DNA from: Candidatus Thiocaldithrix dubininis
Lineage (GTDB): Bacteria; Pseudomonadota; Gammaproteobacteria; Thiotrichales; Thiotrichaceae
NCBI GenBank assembly: GCA_029972135.1
Contig: CP124755.1
Coordinates: forward strand, 1,426,001 to 1,490,000
Length of the DNA: 64,000 nt
Direction of reading: 5' to 3'
The notes under the pieces are model-generated. The model did no database searches. It saw only the letters and a program-made list of their open reading frames with translations, and was not told where the DNA came from. Shown here piece by piece: positions 1 through 9,305 of the stretch. Numbering within the stretch: the first letter of the stretch is position 1; each line of letters opens with the position of its first letter. The position numbers and the translations under genes were made by a program.

Positions 1-11
1 TCTATAAAACG

Positions 12-36
12 GCCCCAACCTTTGGGGCTTTTTTAT
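12..36 (+). terminator. Rho-independent terminator of an upstream gene
   Basis: A GCCCC/GGGGC stem around a 7-base loop is followed by six T. It ends a transcript that enters from the left of the window. Confidence 0.75.
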
Positions 37-121
37 GGAAATAAGCTGTTATAAAAACATTGCATAACCTGAATGCTAAATTAATAATACGATTATTTAA
101 CCCTTCACTAGCGCCAAACTT

Positions 122-1243
122 ATGAAAAATTCAGTTTTTCGTTTTTCGATAATGGGCATTTTAGTAGCCCTTTTTTTTACAAATTCAGTATTCGCAAGCA
201 GTTGGGATTATTCGCAACAAGAAGACCCCATGACAGGAAATAAAAACTATTATGCCTCTAAGCAAAGCACCAACACGGTTAATTTTAGTTTTCCCTACAA
301 TGGCGAACAACACGGCACTTTAATGCTGCGGCATAAAAATGGTGTGCCTGAAGTGATGTTATCCATTGTCAAAGGACAATTTCTTTGTGGGATTGACGGT
401 TGTGCCGTAATGGTGAGATTTGACGAAGATGAACCTGTCACGTTATCGGCGGGTGAATCCAGTTCACACGAAAGCACTGTTTTATTTATTCACTCTGCCC
501 CTGACTTTATTACCCGTTTATTAACCGCTAAACGCGTCAGAATTGCCGCAACGGTTTATCAAGAGGGGACACCGTACTTTGAGTTCGATGTTTCTGATTT
601 TAATGCCAACCAATATCGACCCGACCTGAAACTCACAAATAACTCGACCAGTAAAACCAACGATTCGCCCAAAACAACCACGGAAACAGCCGATCACTTA
701 CAACCAAATTGGTGTAAAAAAGCCAAATCTAAGGCTGAAATCATCATTTGCCAAGACGAAGCAGGCGCAAGAACGGCGATTGCCTTAGATGATGCGTGGG
801 ATAATTATCAAGTTTTGCATAACGCCGAAGACATCCAAAAAATGCGTGAACAACTGAAAACATGGAATAAATCCGAGTTTCAACCTTGTGAAAACTTAAT
901 ATGTGTCGAAGAAGTCTACAAAAAAATGCAAAGTAAATTGGATGCTGCCAACAAATTTCCGGCGAATTTTAAATCAGATTATCCCTTCGTTGGCATTAAA
1001 GGTTTTAACTTTTTTGGGGGAACTGGCACAGGTCAGACTATTATTATCAGTCCTCAAGGTAAGGTGAAAATTAAAAGTTATGGAACACAAACATTGCCAT
1101 CTGATGATTTTGAAGGCAATTATAAAGACATGCCTTATACCATTCGCGGCAATATGATTTATGATTTAAAAGAAGTCAAAACCATTAAAGCGTGTGACGC
1201 GTTGCCCAAAGCAGAGAAGACCTGTTCGTCTGAATTATTCTAA
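122..1243 (+). CDS. Secreted protein with LprI-like C-terminal region
   Basis: This 373-residue protein begins with a Sec signal peptide (hydrophobic residues about 9-25, cleavage probably after VFA). Residues about 27-170 look like a beta-rich domain with two cysteines (LCGIDGC). A Thr/Ser/Asn-rich linker (about 170-190) follows. Residues about 197-275 carry the spaced Cys pattern WC, IICQ, PCENLIC with Trp and Tyr positions typical of lysozyme-inhibitor LprI-like domains. That resemblance is by pattern only, so a role in binding a periplasmic enzyme is an inference. It stands alone between two terminators, next to a phage terminase gene, and is probably accessory island cargo. Confidence 0.6.
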   Translation: MKNSVFRFSIMGILVALFFTNSVFASSWDYSQQEDPMTGNKNYYASKQSTNTVNFSFPYNGEQHGTLMLRHKNGVPEVMLSIVKGQFLCGIDGCAVMVRFDEDEPVTLSAGESSSHESTVLFIHSAPDFITRLLTAKRVRIAATVYQEGTPYFEFDVSDFNANQYRPDLKLTNNSTSKTNDSPKTTTETADHLQPNWCKKAKSKAEIIICQDEAGARTAIALDDAWDNYQVLHNAEDIQKMREQLKTWNKSEFQPCENLICVEEVYKKMQSKLDAANKFPANFKSDYPFVGIKGFNFFGGTGTGQTIIISPQGKVKIKSYGTQTLPSDDFEGNYKDMPYTIRGNMIYDLKEVKTIKACDALPKAEKTCSSELF

Positions 1244-1269
1244 AACCAGACACTTGCATATTCATATCA

Positions 1270-1294
1270 GCCCCGCCCGTCGGGGCTTTTTTTT
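1270..1294 (+). terminator. Rho-independent terminator
   Basis: A GCCCC/GGGGC hairpin with a run of eight T follows the secreted-protein gene and sits immediately upstream of the terminase gene, so the two are probably separate transcription units. Confidence 0.8.
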
Positions 1295-1308
1295 ACTAAA
1301 GGCAACAC

Positions 1309-3099
1309 ATGACTCCCCAACAATTAAACCTTGCCCAACAAGGCTTAGCCGCCGCGCGCGCGTATGCCCACGGCGTGTTAACGGGTGATATTATCGCCTG
1401 CCGTTGGGTGAAATTAGCCGTCGAGCGGGACGAACGCGACCGCGCCCAAGCCCACACCCGTGGTTTACAGTTTGACGAATACGCCGCCGCCCGCGTTTTA
1501 GTGTTCATGAGTTACCTTAGTCATTATAAAGGCGAATGGCGTGGCAAACCGGTGGAGCTTGAACCGTGGCAATGCTGGATTATTTCCGTGGTATTCGGCT
1601 GGAAACGTGCCAACGGTAAGCGGCGTTACCGCCAAGTGTATGAAGAAGTGGCGCGTAAAAACGGCAAAACCATCAAACTGGCGGGCATTGGTGGCTATGG
1701 TTTATTGCTCGACCACGAAGGCGCACCGGAAATCTACGCCGCCGCCACCACCCGCGACCAAGCCAAACGCTTATGGAAAGACGCCCGCAAAATGCTAGGT
1801 TATGCCAAGCACCTTAATAAACTATTAAAATTTAGAGACTCTGAAAACAGCATCGAAAGCCCCCGCAACGACGGTCTATTCATTCCCTTATCCCGCGAAT
1901 CAGAAACCATCGACGGCGCAAACCCACACTTTGCCTTAGTCGACGAACTGCACGCGCATAAAACCCGCGAAATCCACGATGTATTGGTATCAGGGCAGGG
2001 CGCACGCGCACAACCCTTATTGTGGGAAATCACCACCGCAGGTTTCACCCAAAACCAAGAAGGTTCTATTTGCCTAGAACAACGCGATTACACCATTCGC
2101 GTGCTCGAGCAACAAATCGAAGACGACGAACATTTCGGCATAATCTACACGCTCGACGACTGGGAATACGAATGGCAAGACCCGCAAAACTGGATCAAAG
2201 CCAACCCCAACCTAGAATACCCGGCAGGCACGACCGCCGACCAGCAACCCCTTATGCGCGGCTCAGTCAAGCGCGACTACCTACAAGGGCAAGTTACCAA
2301 AGCCCAAAACTCGCCGGTCGCAAGGGTAGGGGTGCTCACCAAAAACTTTAATATCTGGCTATCCTCCAGCATTGCATGGCTCAATCCTGACGCATGGCGC
2401 GCCTGCCAACGCTGCTTTAACCTAGACGAGCTGCGCCACGCTAGCAAACTCTACGCCGGTTTAGACCTAGCCAGCGTCAGCGACCTTTGCAGCTTTGCGC
2501 TGTATGCTGAAATGCCCGACGGCACACAACGCGTCTGGCAACGCTCCTACGTCCCGCAAGCCCAAGTACAAGCCGCGATACAAACCCGCCGCGTCCCTTA
2601 CGACCACTGGATTAAACAAGGCTGGCTCATCGCCACCCCCGGCAACGTCACCGACTACGAATTTATTCTAGCGGACTTGCTGGGCACAGCATGGCAACAA
2701 GGGCAAATCAACGAACAAGGCATACTCTACGCACTCCCCACCCTCAACGCCTTAGGCATCGACCGCTGGAACGCCGGTTGGATGATTAACAAACTCATTG
2801 AATTTGGCTTACCCGTCATGGGTTACGGCATGGGCTATCAATCCATGTCCCCCGCCATGAAAGCCCTTGAACACGACTACCTTGGTGGCACACTGCAACA
2901 CAACGGCGATGAACTATTAGCGTGGGCAATGCACAACGTGATTGTCACCTTAGACCCCGCGCTCAATGTCAAACCCGACAAAAAACTCAGCAAAGAAAAA
3001 ATAGACCCCGCCGTCGCCCTCATCATCGCCAAAGGTATGAGCCTTGCCAAAGCTGAATCCAGCCCCGAAAGCGCCTACACCGACGACGTGTGGATTTAA
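1309..3099 (+). CDS. Phage terminase large subunit (TerL), orphan
   Basis: This 596-residue protein is a Terminase_1-type large subunit, the ATP-driven motor and nuclease that packages DNA into HK97-like phage heads. The ATPase region shows EPWQ (adenine-binding Q motif, about residue 83), ARKNGKT (Walker A, about 119) and FALVDELH (Walker B, about 206), followed by a TTAG coupling motif. The C-terminal nuclease region includes GLDLASVSDLCS (about 383) and a later GIDRW segment. The length is normal and the frame intact. No portal, protease, capsid or small-terminase gene follows, so this is a remnant or a piece of a satellite element. It is GC-rich with Cys/Ala/Arg codons ending in C, unlike the genes on either side. 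Confidence 0.9.
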   Translation: MTPQQLNLAQQGLAAARAYAHGVLTGDIIACRWVKLAVERDERDRAQAHTRGLQFDEYAAARVLVFMSYLSHYKGEWRGKPVELEPWQCWIISVVFGWKRANGKRRYRQVYEEVARKNGKTIKLAGIGGYGLLLDHEGAPEIYAAATTRDQAKRLWKDARKMLGYAKHLNKLLKFRDSENSIESPRNDGLFIPLSRESETIDGANPHFALVDELHAHKTREIHDVLVSGQGARAQPLLWEITTAGFTQNQEGSICLEQRDYTIRVLEQQIEDDEHFGIIYTLDDWEYEWQDPQNWIKANPNLEYPAGTTADQQPLMRGSVKRDYLQGQVTKAQNSPVARVGVLTKNFNIWLSSSIAWLNPDAWRACQRCFNLDELRHASKLYAGLDLASVSDLCSFALYAEMPDGTQRVWQRSYVPQAQVQAAIQTRRVPYDHWIKQGWLIATPGNVTDYEFILADLLGTAWQQGQINEQGILYALPTLNALGIDRWNAGWMINKLIEFGLPVMGYGMGYQSMSPAMKALEHDYLGGTLQHNGDELLAWAMHNVIVTLDPALNVKPDKKLSKEKIDPAVALIIAKGMSLAKAESSPESAYTDDVWI

Positions 3100-3170
3100 G
3101 CAAAGAATGTGTTGACTTATAGGGTGAGATTGCTCAAATTTTACTTTTTAACTCAAACCCCAACAAAATG

Positions 3171-3956
3171 ATGAAATCTATTGCTTTTTTATTAGCGACG
3201 GCTGTTATTTCTTCTAATGCATTTGCAGCCAATAGTTTTTCCAGCCCAGAAATGTATTTAGCTTCTATTTTTAAAACTGACAAAGATAAAGGTTGTTGGT
3301 TATATTCTGGGAAAGGTAATCATGCTGATTATTGTTATTCCATTGTCTCTCAGAAAAAAATCACAACCCAAGATGGAAAAACTCAAATTCATGTGCTGTT
3401 AGCGTCTAATGCTTTTGTAAATGGAGTAGAAGAAAGTGGCTCTATACTCCAAGGGGCTGTGGCAGCTTTTATTTTTGATGAAAAGAGTAATAATACCGTT
3501 ACGCCCATTGCGCAAAATAAAATGATCGAGGTGGGTTCTTATGGAAAACCGCCCCAAAATTGGCAGCTTGTAAAATTAAATAATAGTGATGCATGGGGAT
3601 GGCGCTCGACAACCCATTATATGCAAATGGGGATAGTAACAGATACGTGTGATATTATAGCCCAGCATAAAAATGCTATGAAAAACATCTGTAAGGTTGA
3701 CGAGTCTTATTCAAACGAGGCAAGTTGTACCCGCACCGACCCAAAAGAATGCAACGCTATTTCTAGCTCTGTAACCGCCTCATTGATGTTAGTACCCTCA
3801 AAAACCGACAGCTTTTACCCCTTACAAGCCAACGTGAGCGGTTCGATAAAAGGCAAGCCTATCAATAAGCAATATGAAATTCCTTTTGACCCACGTTCTT
3901 GGTCGTATAAAGTTCCTAATGACTGGGTTTTCAAGCAATTTAACGAATCTTACTAA
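3171..3956 (+). CDS. Secreted protein of unknown function
   Basis: The protein has 261 residues with a clear signal peptide (MKSIAFLLATAVISSNAFAA, cleavage near AFA-AN). An ATG one codon upstream (3168) is an equal start candidate. The mature part has Cys pairs (GCW, YCYS, DTCD, ICK, SCTR, ECN) suited to disulfides in the periplasm. I do not recognise a family. It is less GC-rich than the terminase gene before it and ends at a strong bidirectional terminator shared with cas6f. In position and style it resembles the secreted protein at 122-1243, so both may be cargo genes of the same island. Confidence 0.55.
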   Translation: MKSIAFLLATAVISSNAFAANSFSSPEMYLASIFKTDKDKGCWLYSGKGNHADYCYSIVSQKKITTQDGKTQIHVLLASNAFVNGVEESGSILQGAVAAFIFDEKSNNTVTPIAQNKMIEVGSYGKPPQNWQLVKLNNSDAWGWRSTTHYMQMGIVTDTCDIIAQHKNAMKNICKVDESYSNEASCTRTDPKECNAISSSVTASLMLVPSKTDSFYPLQANVSGSIKGKPINKQYEIPFDPRSWSYKVPNDWVFKQFNESY

Positions 3957-3968
3957 AAAGATGAGTGG

Positions 3969-3997
3969 AAAATTAACGGGATGACCCCGTTAATTTT
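3969..3997. terminator. Bidirectional terminator between convergent genes
   Basis: A perfect 12-bp inverted repeat (AAAATTAACGGG, 5-base loop, CCCGTTAATTTT) ends in T-rich sequence on both strands. It serves the secreted-protein gene on plus and cas6f on minus, and overlaps the last codon of cas6f. Confidence 0.75.
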
Positions 3998-4586
3998 AAC
4001 GAATATCCGGCACGCCTACCGTATCGCTTAACCCATAGGTATTAAACCGCCATTCGGTGGGCGCAACCGTAGGTTGTTTAGCAATAAACAAGCGGAACAA
4101 ATGCTGGTTACTATGGCTATGCAACGCCACGGACGGCAAATCCGATTGCTCAGGTACAAACTCGACATAACGCGCCCGCGCTTGTGCCAAGGATTCCCCC
4201 GTAAACTGCGCCCGTCGCCGCGCCAAGCGTTCACTAGAGGTTTGAACTTGCACCCGTTTAAAGCAAGCGAAGCTCAACCCCTGCGCCGCCACACTTTTAA
4301 TCCCGCGCACATGCACATAATCCTCAAACCGCTGTAATTGTGTGCGTAAATCCAACGCTGCCAACGGCTCAAGCGTTTGGCTATACACGCGAATTTTACG
4401 CCCCAAGCTGCGTTTACGGGGTGGCTCATAACGATAATCGGGGAATGCCAACCCCAGCGGATTATACCCGTATGCGTGAGACACATTCACCAAGCCCAAA
4501 TGCAACACATCCATAACCCGCGCCATAATCTCAGCACCAGCCACCTGTTGATCGGGTAATAAAGTTAATTCCATATAGTGGTACAT
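3996..4586 (-). CDS. cas6f: Type I-F CRISPR endoribonuclease Cas6f (Csy4), stand-alone
   Basis: Cas6f cuts I-F pre-crRNA at the 3' base of the repeat hairpin and stays bound to it. The 196-residue protein starts MYHYMELTLLPD, in register with Pseudomonas Csy4 (MDHYLDIRLRPD); I chose the ATG at 4586 with GGGAG just upstream over the GTG at 4592. This places a His at residue 29, the catalytic residue of Csy4. The Arg-rich helix that grips the repeat major groove is present (ERLARRR), as are the C-terminal LFRLFI and TYGLS segments. No csy1-3, cas1 or cas3 accompanies it; its neighbour is the divergent type III-B operon. The nearby array has I-F repeats, so it is the expected processing enzyme for them. 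Confidence 0.93.
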   Translation of the reverse strand: MYHYMELTLLPDQQVAGAEIMARVMDVLHLGLVNVSHAYGYNPLGLAFPDYRYEPPRKRSLGRKIRVYSQTLEPLAALDLRTQLQRFEDYVHVRGIKSVAAQGLSFACFKRVQVQTSSERLARRRAQFTGESLAQARARYVEFVPEQSDLPSVALHSHSNQHLFRLFIAKQPTVAPTEWRFNTYGLSDTVGVPDIR

Positions 4587-4788
4587 ACGCACTCCCGCCC
4601 ACGCGCTGACACGCCGCTTGTATGAGCAAAAGTCGGTATTCTATACACGCTTTGCACCGCTTGCCTAATGGCATGCTGCAAAAATTAGCTTGTTAAACCG
4701 TACAAAATCCCGCCAAAACGCCCCAAATCCGCTATAATCTACCCTCATACCCAACCCATTTTTTTAATTGACCCCGTTTTTATTTTGC
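4587..4788. promoter_or_regulatory. Divergent promoter region between cas6f and the III-B operon
   Basis: About 200 bp separate cas6f (minus) from the first gene of the III-B operon (plus). A perfect TATAAT lies at 4733-4738, about 50 bases before the operon start, without a good -35 at the usual spacing, which might indicate an activator. The TATAAT assignment is by eye. Confidence 0.45.
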
Positions 4789-5961
4789 ATGAGTGAACCA
4801 ACGCCCCTTGCTCCTCACCAATACCCGCGCCGTATTCTGCTGGCATTGGCGGCTAAATCGCCTCAAATTGTCACAGAAACGCTTTACGCACTGGCGCAAC
4901 TCACCGACCCGCCGTGGTTAGCCACCGAAGTTCATCTTATTACCACTTTGTACGGGCAAGATTACATCAAAGCCGCTTTCGGCGATGATCCCGCACACAA
5001 CAAGTTTCACCAACTCAGCCGCGACTATGGTTTTCCCTGCCCACAGTTTGCCAGCCACCATATTCACCTCATTCGGGATGCCAAGGGGCAACCGCTAAAC
5101 GACATTCTCAACGAACCTGACAACTACGCCACTGCCAATAGCATTACGCAACTCGTGCGCCACTTTACCCAAGACCCCAACACCAGCTTACACGTCTCAC
5201 TCAGCGGTGGACGGCGCACCATGACCTACTACATTGGTTACGCACTCTCCCTTTTTGGGCGCGATCAAGACCGGCTTAGCCACGTCGTGGTAGACGTGGA
5301 TTATCTGTTTAACGAAGAATTTTACTACCCACCACCTAAACCGCTCTGGGTCATACGCAAGGACGAGAGCGGCTTTGATGCCTCCAAAGTCACCGTCTAT
5401 CTCGCCGATATTCCCTTTGTACGCCTACGCGCAGGCTTACCCACCGACTTACTACAAGGCAACGCCAGCTTCAGTGACACCATCCACGCCGCTCAACAAC
5501 GCTTTGCCCCCCTGAATTTAACGCTGGATTACCGCCAAGCCACCCTCAGTTGCCACGGCATACCGGTGAAAATGTCCCCCGCTGAACTCAGCTTTTACGC
5601 ATGGTTCACCCAGCGCCAACTCCACCAACAACCGTCGATCTACTGGCGCAGCACCGAAACCCCCAGCCTCGCCGAACAATACCAACACCACTACCTCGCG
5701 CTACACGGCAAACGCGGCAAATACGCCCAAATCGCCACCTTACTCGCCAATGGCATGACCCGCGAATGGTTCGACGAACGCAAATCCAAAACCAACAAAG
5801 CCCTACGCCAAGCCCTCGGCGACACCACCGCCCAACCGTATCTACTCCACAACCACGGCCACCGCCCACACACCACCTGTTGCCTCAACCTCGAAGCTCA
5901 AGCCATTCACCTCAAACACCCACCCGATAACATCACAAGCTTGTCATGCATGACAAGTTAA
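4789..5961 (+). CDS. CRISPR-associated CARF protein, NE0113 family (TIGR02584)
   Basis: The 390-residue protein begins with a CARF-type Rossmann domain: RRILLALAAKSPQIVTETLY (residues about 12-31) and a ligand-loop motif SLSGGRRTM (about 136-144), followed by YALSLFGRDQDRLSHVVV. These are hallmarks of the NE0113 family found beside type III systems, whose CARF domains are thought to bind or degrade cyclic oligoadenylate. The C-terminal part (about 260-390) contains LAEQYQHHYLALHGKRGKY and MTREWFDERKSKTNKALRQA, which looks like a winged-helix region. I see no RxxxxH HEPN motif, so it is unlikely to be a ribonuclease of the Csm6 type. I start at the ATG 4789; a TTG at 4768 is in frame. It heads the cmr operon and is GC-rich, like cas6f. 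Confidence 0.8.
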   Translation: MSEPTPLAPHQYPRRILLALAAKSPQIVTETLYALAQLTDPPWLATEVHLITTLYGQDYIKAAFGDDPAHNKFHQLSRDYGFPCPQFASHHIHLIRDAKGQPLNDILNEPDNYATANSITQLVRHFTQDPNTSLHVSLSGGRRTMTYYIGYALSLFGRDQDRLSHVVVDVDYLFNEEFYYPPPKPLWVIRKDESGFDASKVTVYLADIPFVRLRAGLPTDLLQGNASFSDTIHAAQQRFAPLNLTLDYRQATLSCHGIPVKMSPAELSFYAWFTQRQLHQQPSIYWRSTETPSLAEQYQHHYLALHGKRGKYAQIATLLANGMTREWFDERKSKTNKALRQALGDTTAQPYLLHNHGHRPHTTCCLNLEAQAIHLKHPPDNITSLSCMTS

Positions 5962-6003
5962 CCAACCACGCTCAATAATCCGACATAACTGGCTAACCCC
6001 AAA

Positions 6004-7296
6004 GTGAAACCCCTTATGATTGACATTCGCCACCAGCTAAAACGCCCTACGGTCATACAAGCCACCTACCGCATCGTTACCCCGATGTTTATTGGCGATG
6101 CTGAGCAAAATGCTACTGGCATAGCCCCGCAATCTGTCAAAGGCGCACTACGCTTTTGGTGGCGTGCCTTGATGTGGGGGGAAATTCGTAGCCAAGATCA
6201 GTTTAATACGGATGAAAAAGCATTACGCGAATTGCACGAACAAGAAGCCAAGCTGTTTGGTATTGCGATGGACGAGCAGCGAGCTAAAGAAAAGCAAGCT
6301 AACGGGCAAGGCGCTTTTTTACTATCGGTGCAACAACCAACTAATGCAAAACAGAACACAACAGATAAAAATAAAGTTCATCAAGATTTTAAGAACTGTA
6401 AAACAGCCCGCTATCTTGCGTATGGATTAATGGAGCCGTTTAGAAATAATAAGCACAACCGTGATGCTGGTCAGCTTAGTAGGAATTGTCTTAATGAGAA
6501 TCAATTTTTTACTGTTCAACTTGTTTTTAAAGCTGAACCTGAGCCTAGCATTCTTGATGCTTTAAAAGCCTTTGGTCTATTAGGTGCGTTAGGCGCAAGA
6601 GCACGCCATGGTATCGGTAGCGTTAGTCTGGAAAAAATAACACGTATTAGCCCAGACAAAGCAATAACAACCCTGTTTGATAGTCCGAATACACCACAGG
6701 CTTATCGTCAAGCCATTGCTACATTATTTGCTAACACCTACTCTAATTCTTTGCCGCCCTATACTGCTTTTAGCGGGTTATCACGTATTGATGAATTAGT
6801 TCAAGCCGAATCATCCTACAAGGTGCTAGATGCTTTTTCTGAAAAAATGTTGATTTATCGCAGTTGGGGTAGATCATCAGATTCTAATTCTAAGGAAAAG
6901 CTGGATAGAAAATTTAGAGAAGATCACGATTGGTTTAGAATAAAAGCTCCGACAGACTTTCATCCACGCCGTGTTGTATTTGGTCTACCCCATAATTATC
7001 ACAAAGAATCTCACCATGTTTTCCCTGAACCAGCGAAAGATGCAAAAGGCGAAGGTCGTCGAGCCAGTCCCCTTTGGTTTCATGTACATCGCTTAAATGA
7101 CAAGAATTATCTAGGTATTAGTATTTACCTCCCTGCTACTTTTTTGCCTGCTACTAAAAAAATTAGTGCGAATGGCAAGCTTGTGCCACAAAAAATTGAA
7201 TGGAATGTCATTACTGATTTTTTAGATGGTCATGACAAGAATGGAAAAAAATACTTTCCTAAACAAATCACTATGGTAGGAAATAGTAAGGCATGA
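6004..7296 (+). CDS. cmr1: Type III-B RAMP protein Cmr1
   Basis: Cmr1 is the Cas7-like subunit at the target-3' end of the Cmr complex and helps position target RNA. The 430-residue protein has the N-terminal RAMP signature YRIVTPMFIGDA (residues about 24-35) followed by SVKGALRFWWRAL (about 44-56) and a glycine-rich loop GALGARARHGIGSV (about 193-206). The start is a GTG (6004) without a clear ribosome-binding site; ATG 6016 is the alternative. Its stop overlaps the Cas10 start by 4 bases, typical of translational coupling. Confidence 0.93.
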   Translation: MKPLMIDIRHQLKRPTVIQATYRIVTPMFIGDAEQNATGIAPQSVKGALRFWWRALMWGEIRSQDQFNTDEKALRELHEQEAKLFGIAMDEQRAKEKQANGQGAFLLSVQQPTNAKQNTTDKNKVHQDFKNCKTARYLAYGLMEPFRNNKHNRDAGQLSRNCLNENQFFTVQLVFKAEPEPSILDALKAFGLLGALGARARHGIGSVSLEKITRISPDKAITTLFDSPNTPQAYRQAIATLFANTYSNSLPPYTAFSGLSRIDELVQAESSYKVLDAFSEKMLIYRSWGRSSDSNSKEKLDRKFREDHDWFRIKAPTDFHPRRVVFGLPHNYHKESHHVFPEPAKDAKGEGRRASPLWFHVHRLNDKNYLGISIYLPATFLPATKKISANGKLVPQKIEWNVITDFLDGHDKNGKKYFPKQITMVGNSKA

Positions 7297-9305
7297 GCGA
7301 ACAATACTTCCACTTCACCCTTGGCCCTGTGCAAGGTTTTGTGGCGCAAGCGCGGCGTACCCGTGATTTCTGGGCAGGCTCGTTTATTTTGTCGTGGTTA
7401 GCGGCTGTGGCAATGAAATCAACGACTGCACAAGGGGGAATAATCCAGTTTCCTGCCCCTGACGACAATTTCATGCAATGGCTTGAAGGCAACGGCACTG
7501 GCGCAACGCCAACTCAAGGCAGTATTCCCAACCGTTTTAAAGCCTTGATTCCTGCGAATATTAATTTTAAACCTACCTTAGTCACGCAAGCCGTGCAAGC
7601 TGCATGGAAAGCTTTAGCAGATGTGATTTGGCAGGAGGATTTAAGCTTTTTAGGCGAAGACTCTAAAGCACGTAAAATATGGAATCGGCAAATTCCTGCT
7701 TTTTGGGATATGAGTTGGGTGCTTGTTGAGAATGAAGCAGACAGTTCAGCCCTAGATCGTCGTAAAAATTGGCGTACTTATGCCGCCTCTAATGAAGGTG
7801 GGGTTAAGTGTACCATGATGGAAGGGTGGCAAGAGTTATCCGGTGAGTCATCACCGAATCGACAAGACCTTGATCGTTTTTGGAAGCGGGTAATCGAAAA
7901 CGGCAAGCTTGGTATGAAAAATGATCTTGCCAAAAATGAAACCCTCTGTGCCATTGCTTTTGTGAAACGGCGTTTTAGTCGGTATTTTCATGTAGTAAAA
8001 GCCTCATTTGCCGAAAAAGATGGCTATCAGAAACAGAAACATTGGAAAATCCACGGTTGGAAAGTATCCAGCAATGTTCCCTCCATTAGCTATATTGCGG
8101 CTGCCCCTTGGTTATACCAATTAGTCACACAGGCCGATGACGCTGCTTTAAAGGCATTACAGACTGCTGTTAGCTCAATCACCGAACAGGATGAACGCGC
8201 TACTACTTTACCCTTGCTAAGCCAAAAAAGGTTAGGTCAAAAAGCGATTGAGTTTAATAAGTTACTATCCAGTGATGGCAATGTGTTTTTTCCTAACTTA
8301 TTAGAAAATGAAGATTTATTTCCCAATACCAACACGCAACCCACACAACGGGCATTAAAGCTTGCAATGGCGAGTGCCAACCTGAAGGAAGCAAGCCCAT
8401 TCTGTGCCTTGTTACTTATGGATGGCGACTCACTCGGCAAACAAATGAGTCAGCTTGAAAAGCAACCCGCTATTACCCAAAGTTTAGACAAGTTTATTAA
8501 TGGTGAATCAAATCAAAAGCGTAAAAGCGTAAAAACACTGGTTGAGGAACACAATGGCTTTCTGGTGTATGCCGGGGGAGATGATGTATTAGCGATTCTA
8601 CCGTTGGAATATGCGATAACCTGCGCCACTGTCTTACGCACACATTATCTAAAGTGCTTTGAAGGGTCAGGGGTCAACAGCACAATTTCCGCAGCAATTG
8701 AATTTATTCACATGAACACGCCGCTCACACAAGTATTAAAAGATGCCCATGATTTGTTAGACAAAGTGGCTAAAGACGGTGCAGGGCGGGATGCATTAGC
8801 GGTAAGGGTCTGGAAACGAGGTGGCTTGCAATTGGAATGGGCACAACCTTGGGAAGTGGCTTTAATCGAAAAACAAGGTTTAACTTATATTGAACAATTA
8901 ACGCAAACCTTTGCTGAGATAAACACAGGTGAAGATGATCAATTTTCGAACAAATTTCTCTACAGAATTCGTGAACACTTTACCTTATTAAATCCTTTAA
9001 ATGATCAGCATTGTCAATTGCTTAAGCGGGCAGATAAAGAGATCGAAGCTAAAAGAGATATGGCTGTCAGCTTATTAGTGGTGGATTACATTAACTCTGG
9101 TAAAACCCAGATTAGTAAGATCAAAAATGCGCAAGAGCGCATGCAAAAGGCAAAAGAAGCGGTTGAGCCTTTACTGACACAATGTATTCCAGTTAAACGC
9201 ATTGCCGATAAAGAACAAAAAGAGTGGGAATACAGTACTTGTTTTAAAGCCGATGCAGCTTTGTTGGTGCGTTTTCTCGCGCAAAAAGGAGTCGAAACTC
9301 GATGA
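7293..9305 (+). CDS. cas10: Type III-B Cas10 (Cmr2), HD-less, with intact GGDD cyclase motif
   Basis: Cas10/Cmr2 is the large subunit that makes cyclic oligoadenylate when the complex binds target RNA. The 670-residue protein opens directly with YFHFTLGPVQGFVAQARRTR (residues 4-23), the region that normally follows the N-terminal HD nuclease, so the HD domain is missing. The first palm motif MDGDSLGKQM (about 373-382) and the catalytic GGDD in YAGGDDVLA (GG 428-429, DD 430-431) are intact. It should therefore signal but not cut DNA through an HD domain. It overlaps cmr1 and cmr3 by 4 bases each. The CARF and CARF-HEPN genes in the operon are the expected recipients of its messenger. Confidence 0.93.
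   Translation: MSEQYFHFTLGPVQGFVAQARRTRDFWAGSFILSWLAAVAMKSTTAQGGIIQFPAPDDNFMQWLEGNGTGATPTQGSIPNRFKALIPANINFKPTLVTQAVQAAWKALADVIWQEDLSFLGEDSKARKIWNRQIPAFWDMSWVLVENEADSSALDRRKNWRTYAASNEGGVKCTMMEGWQELSGESSPNRQDLDRFWKRVIENGKLGMKNDLAKNETLCAIAFVKRRFSRYFHVVKASFAEKDGYQKQKHWKIHGWKVSSNVPSISYIAAAPWLYQLVTQADDAALKALQTAVSSITEQDERATTLPLLSQKRLGQKAIEFNKLLSSDGNVFFPNLLENEDLFPNTNTQPTQRALKLAMASANLKEASPFCALLLMDGDSLGKQMSQLEKQPAITQSLDKFINGESNQKRKSVKTLVEEHNGFLVYAGGDDVLAILPLEYAITCATVLRTHYLKCFEGSGVNSTISAAIEFIHMNTPLTQVLKDAHDLLDKVAKDGAGRDALAVRVWKRGGLQLEWAQPWEVALIEKQGLTYIEQLTQTFAEINTGEDDQFSNKFLYRIREHFTLLNPLNDQHCQLLKRADKEIEAKRDMAVSLLVVDYINSGKTQISKIKNAQERMQKAKEAVEPLLTQCIPVKRIADKEQKEWEYSTCFKADAALLVRFLAQKGVETR

Noticed and set aside
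1541-2351. Shadow frames within the terminase gene
   Set aside because: The terminase frame has full-length conserved motifs, and the others show no domain and no start signals.
5606-5930. Overlapping frames on both strands within the NE0113 gene
   Set aside because: GC-rich codon bias of this gene opens shadow frames; they have Arg/Pro/Gly-rich, low-information sequence.
4789-5961. Calling the NE0113-family protein a Csm6-type HEPN ribonuclease
   Set aside because: No R-x4-6-H motif is visible in the C-terminal half; the region looks like a winged helix instead.
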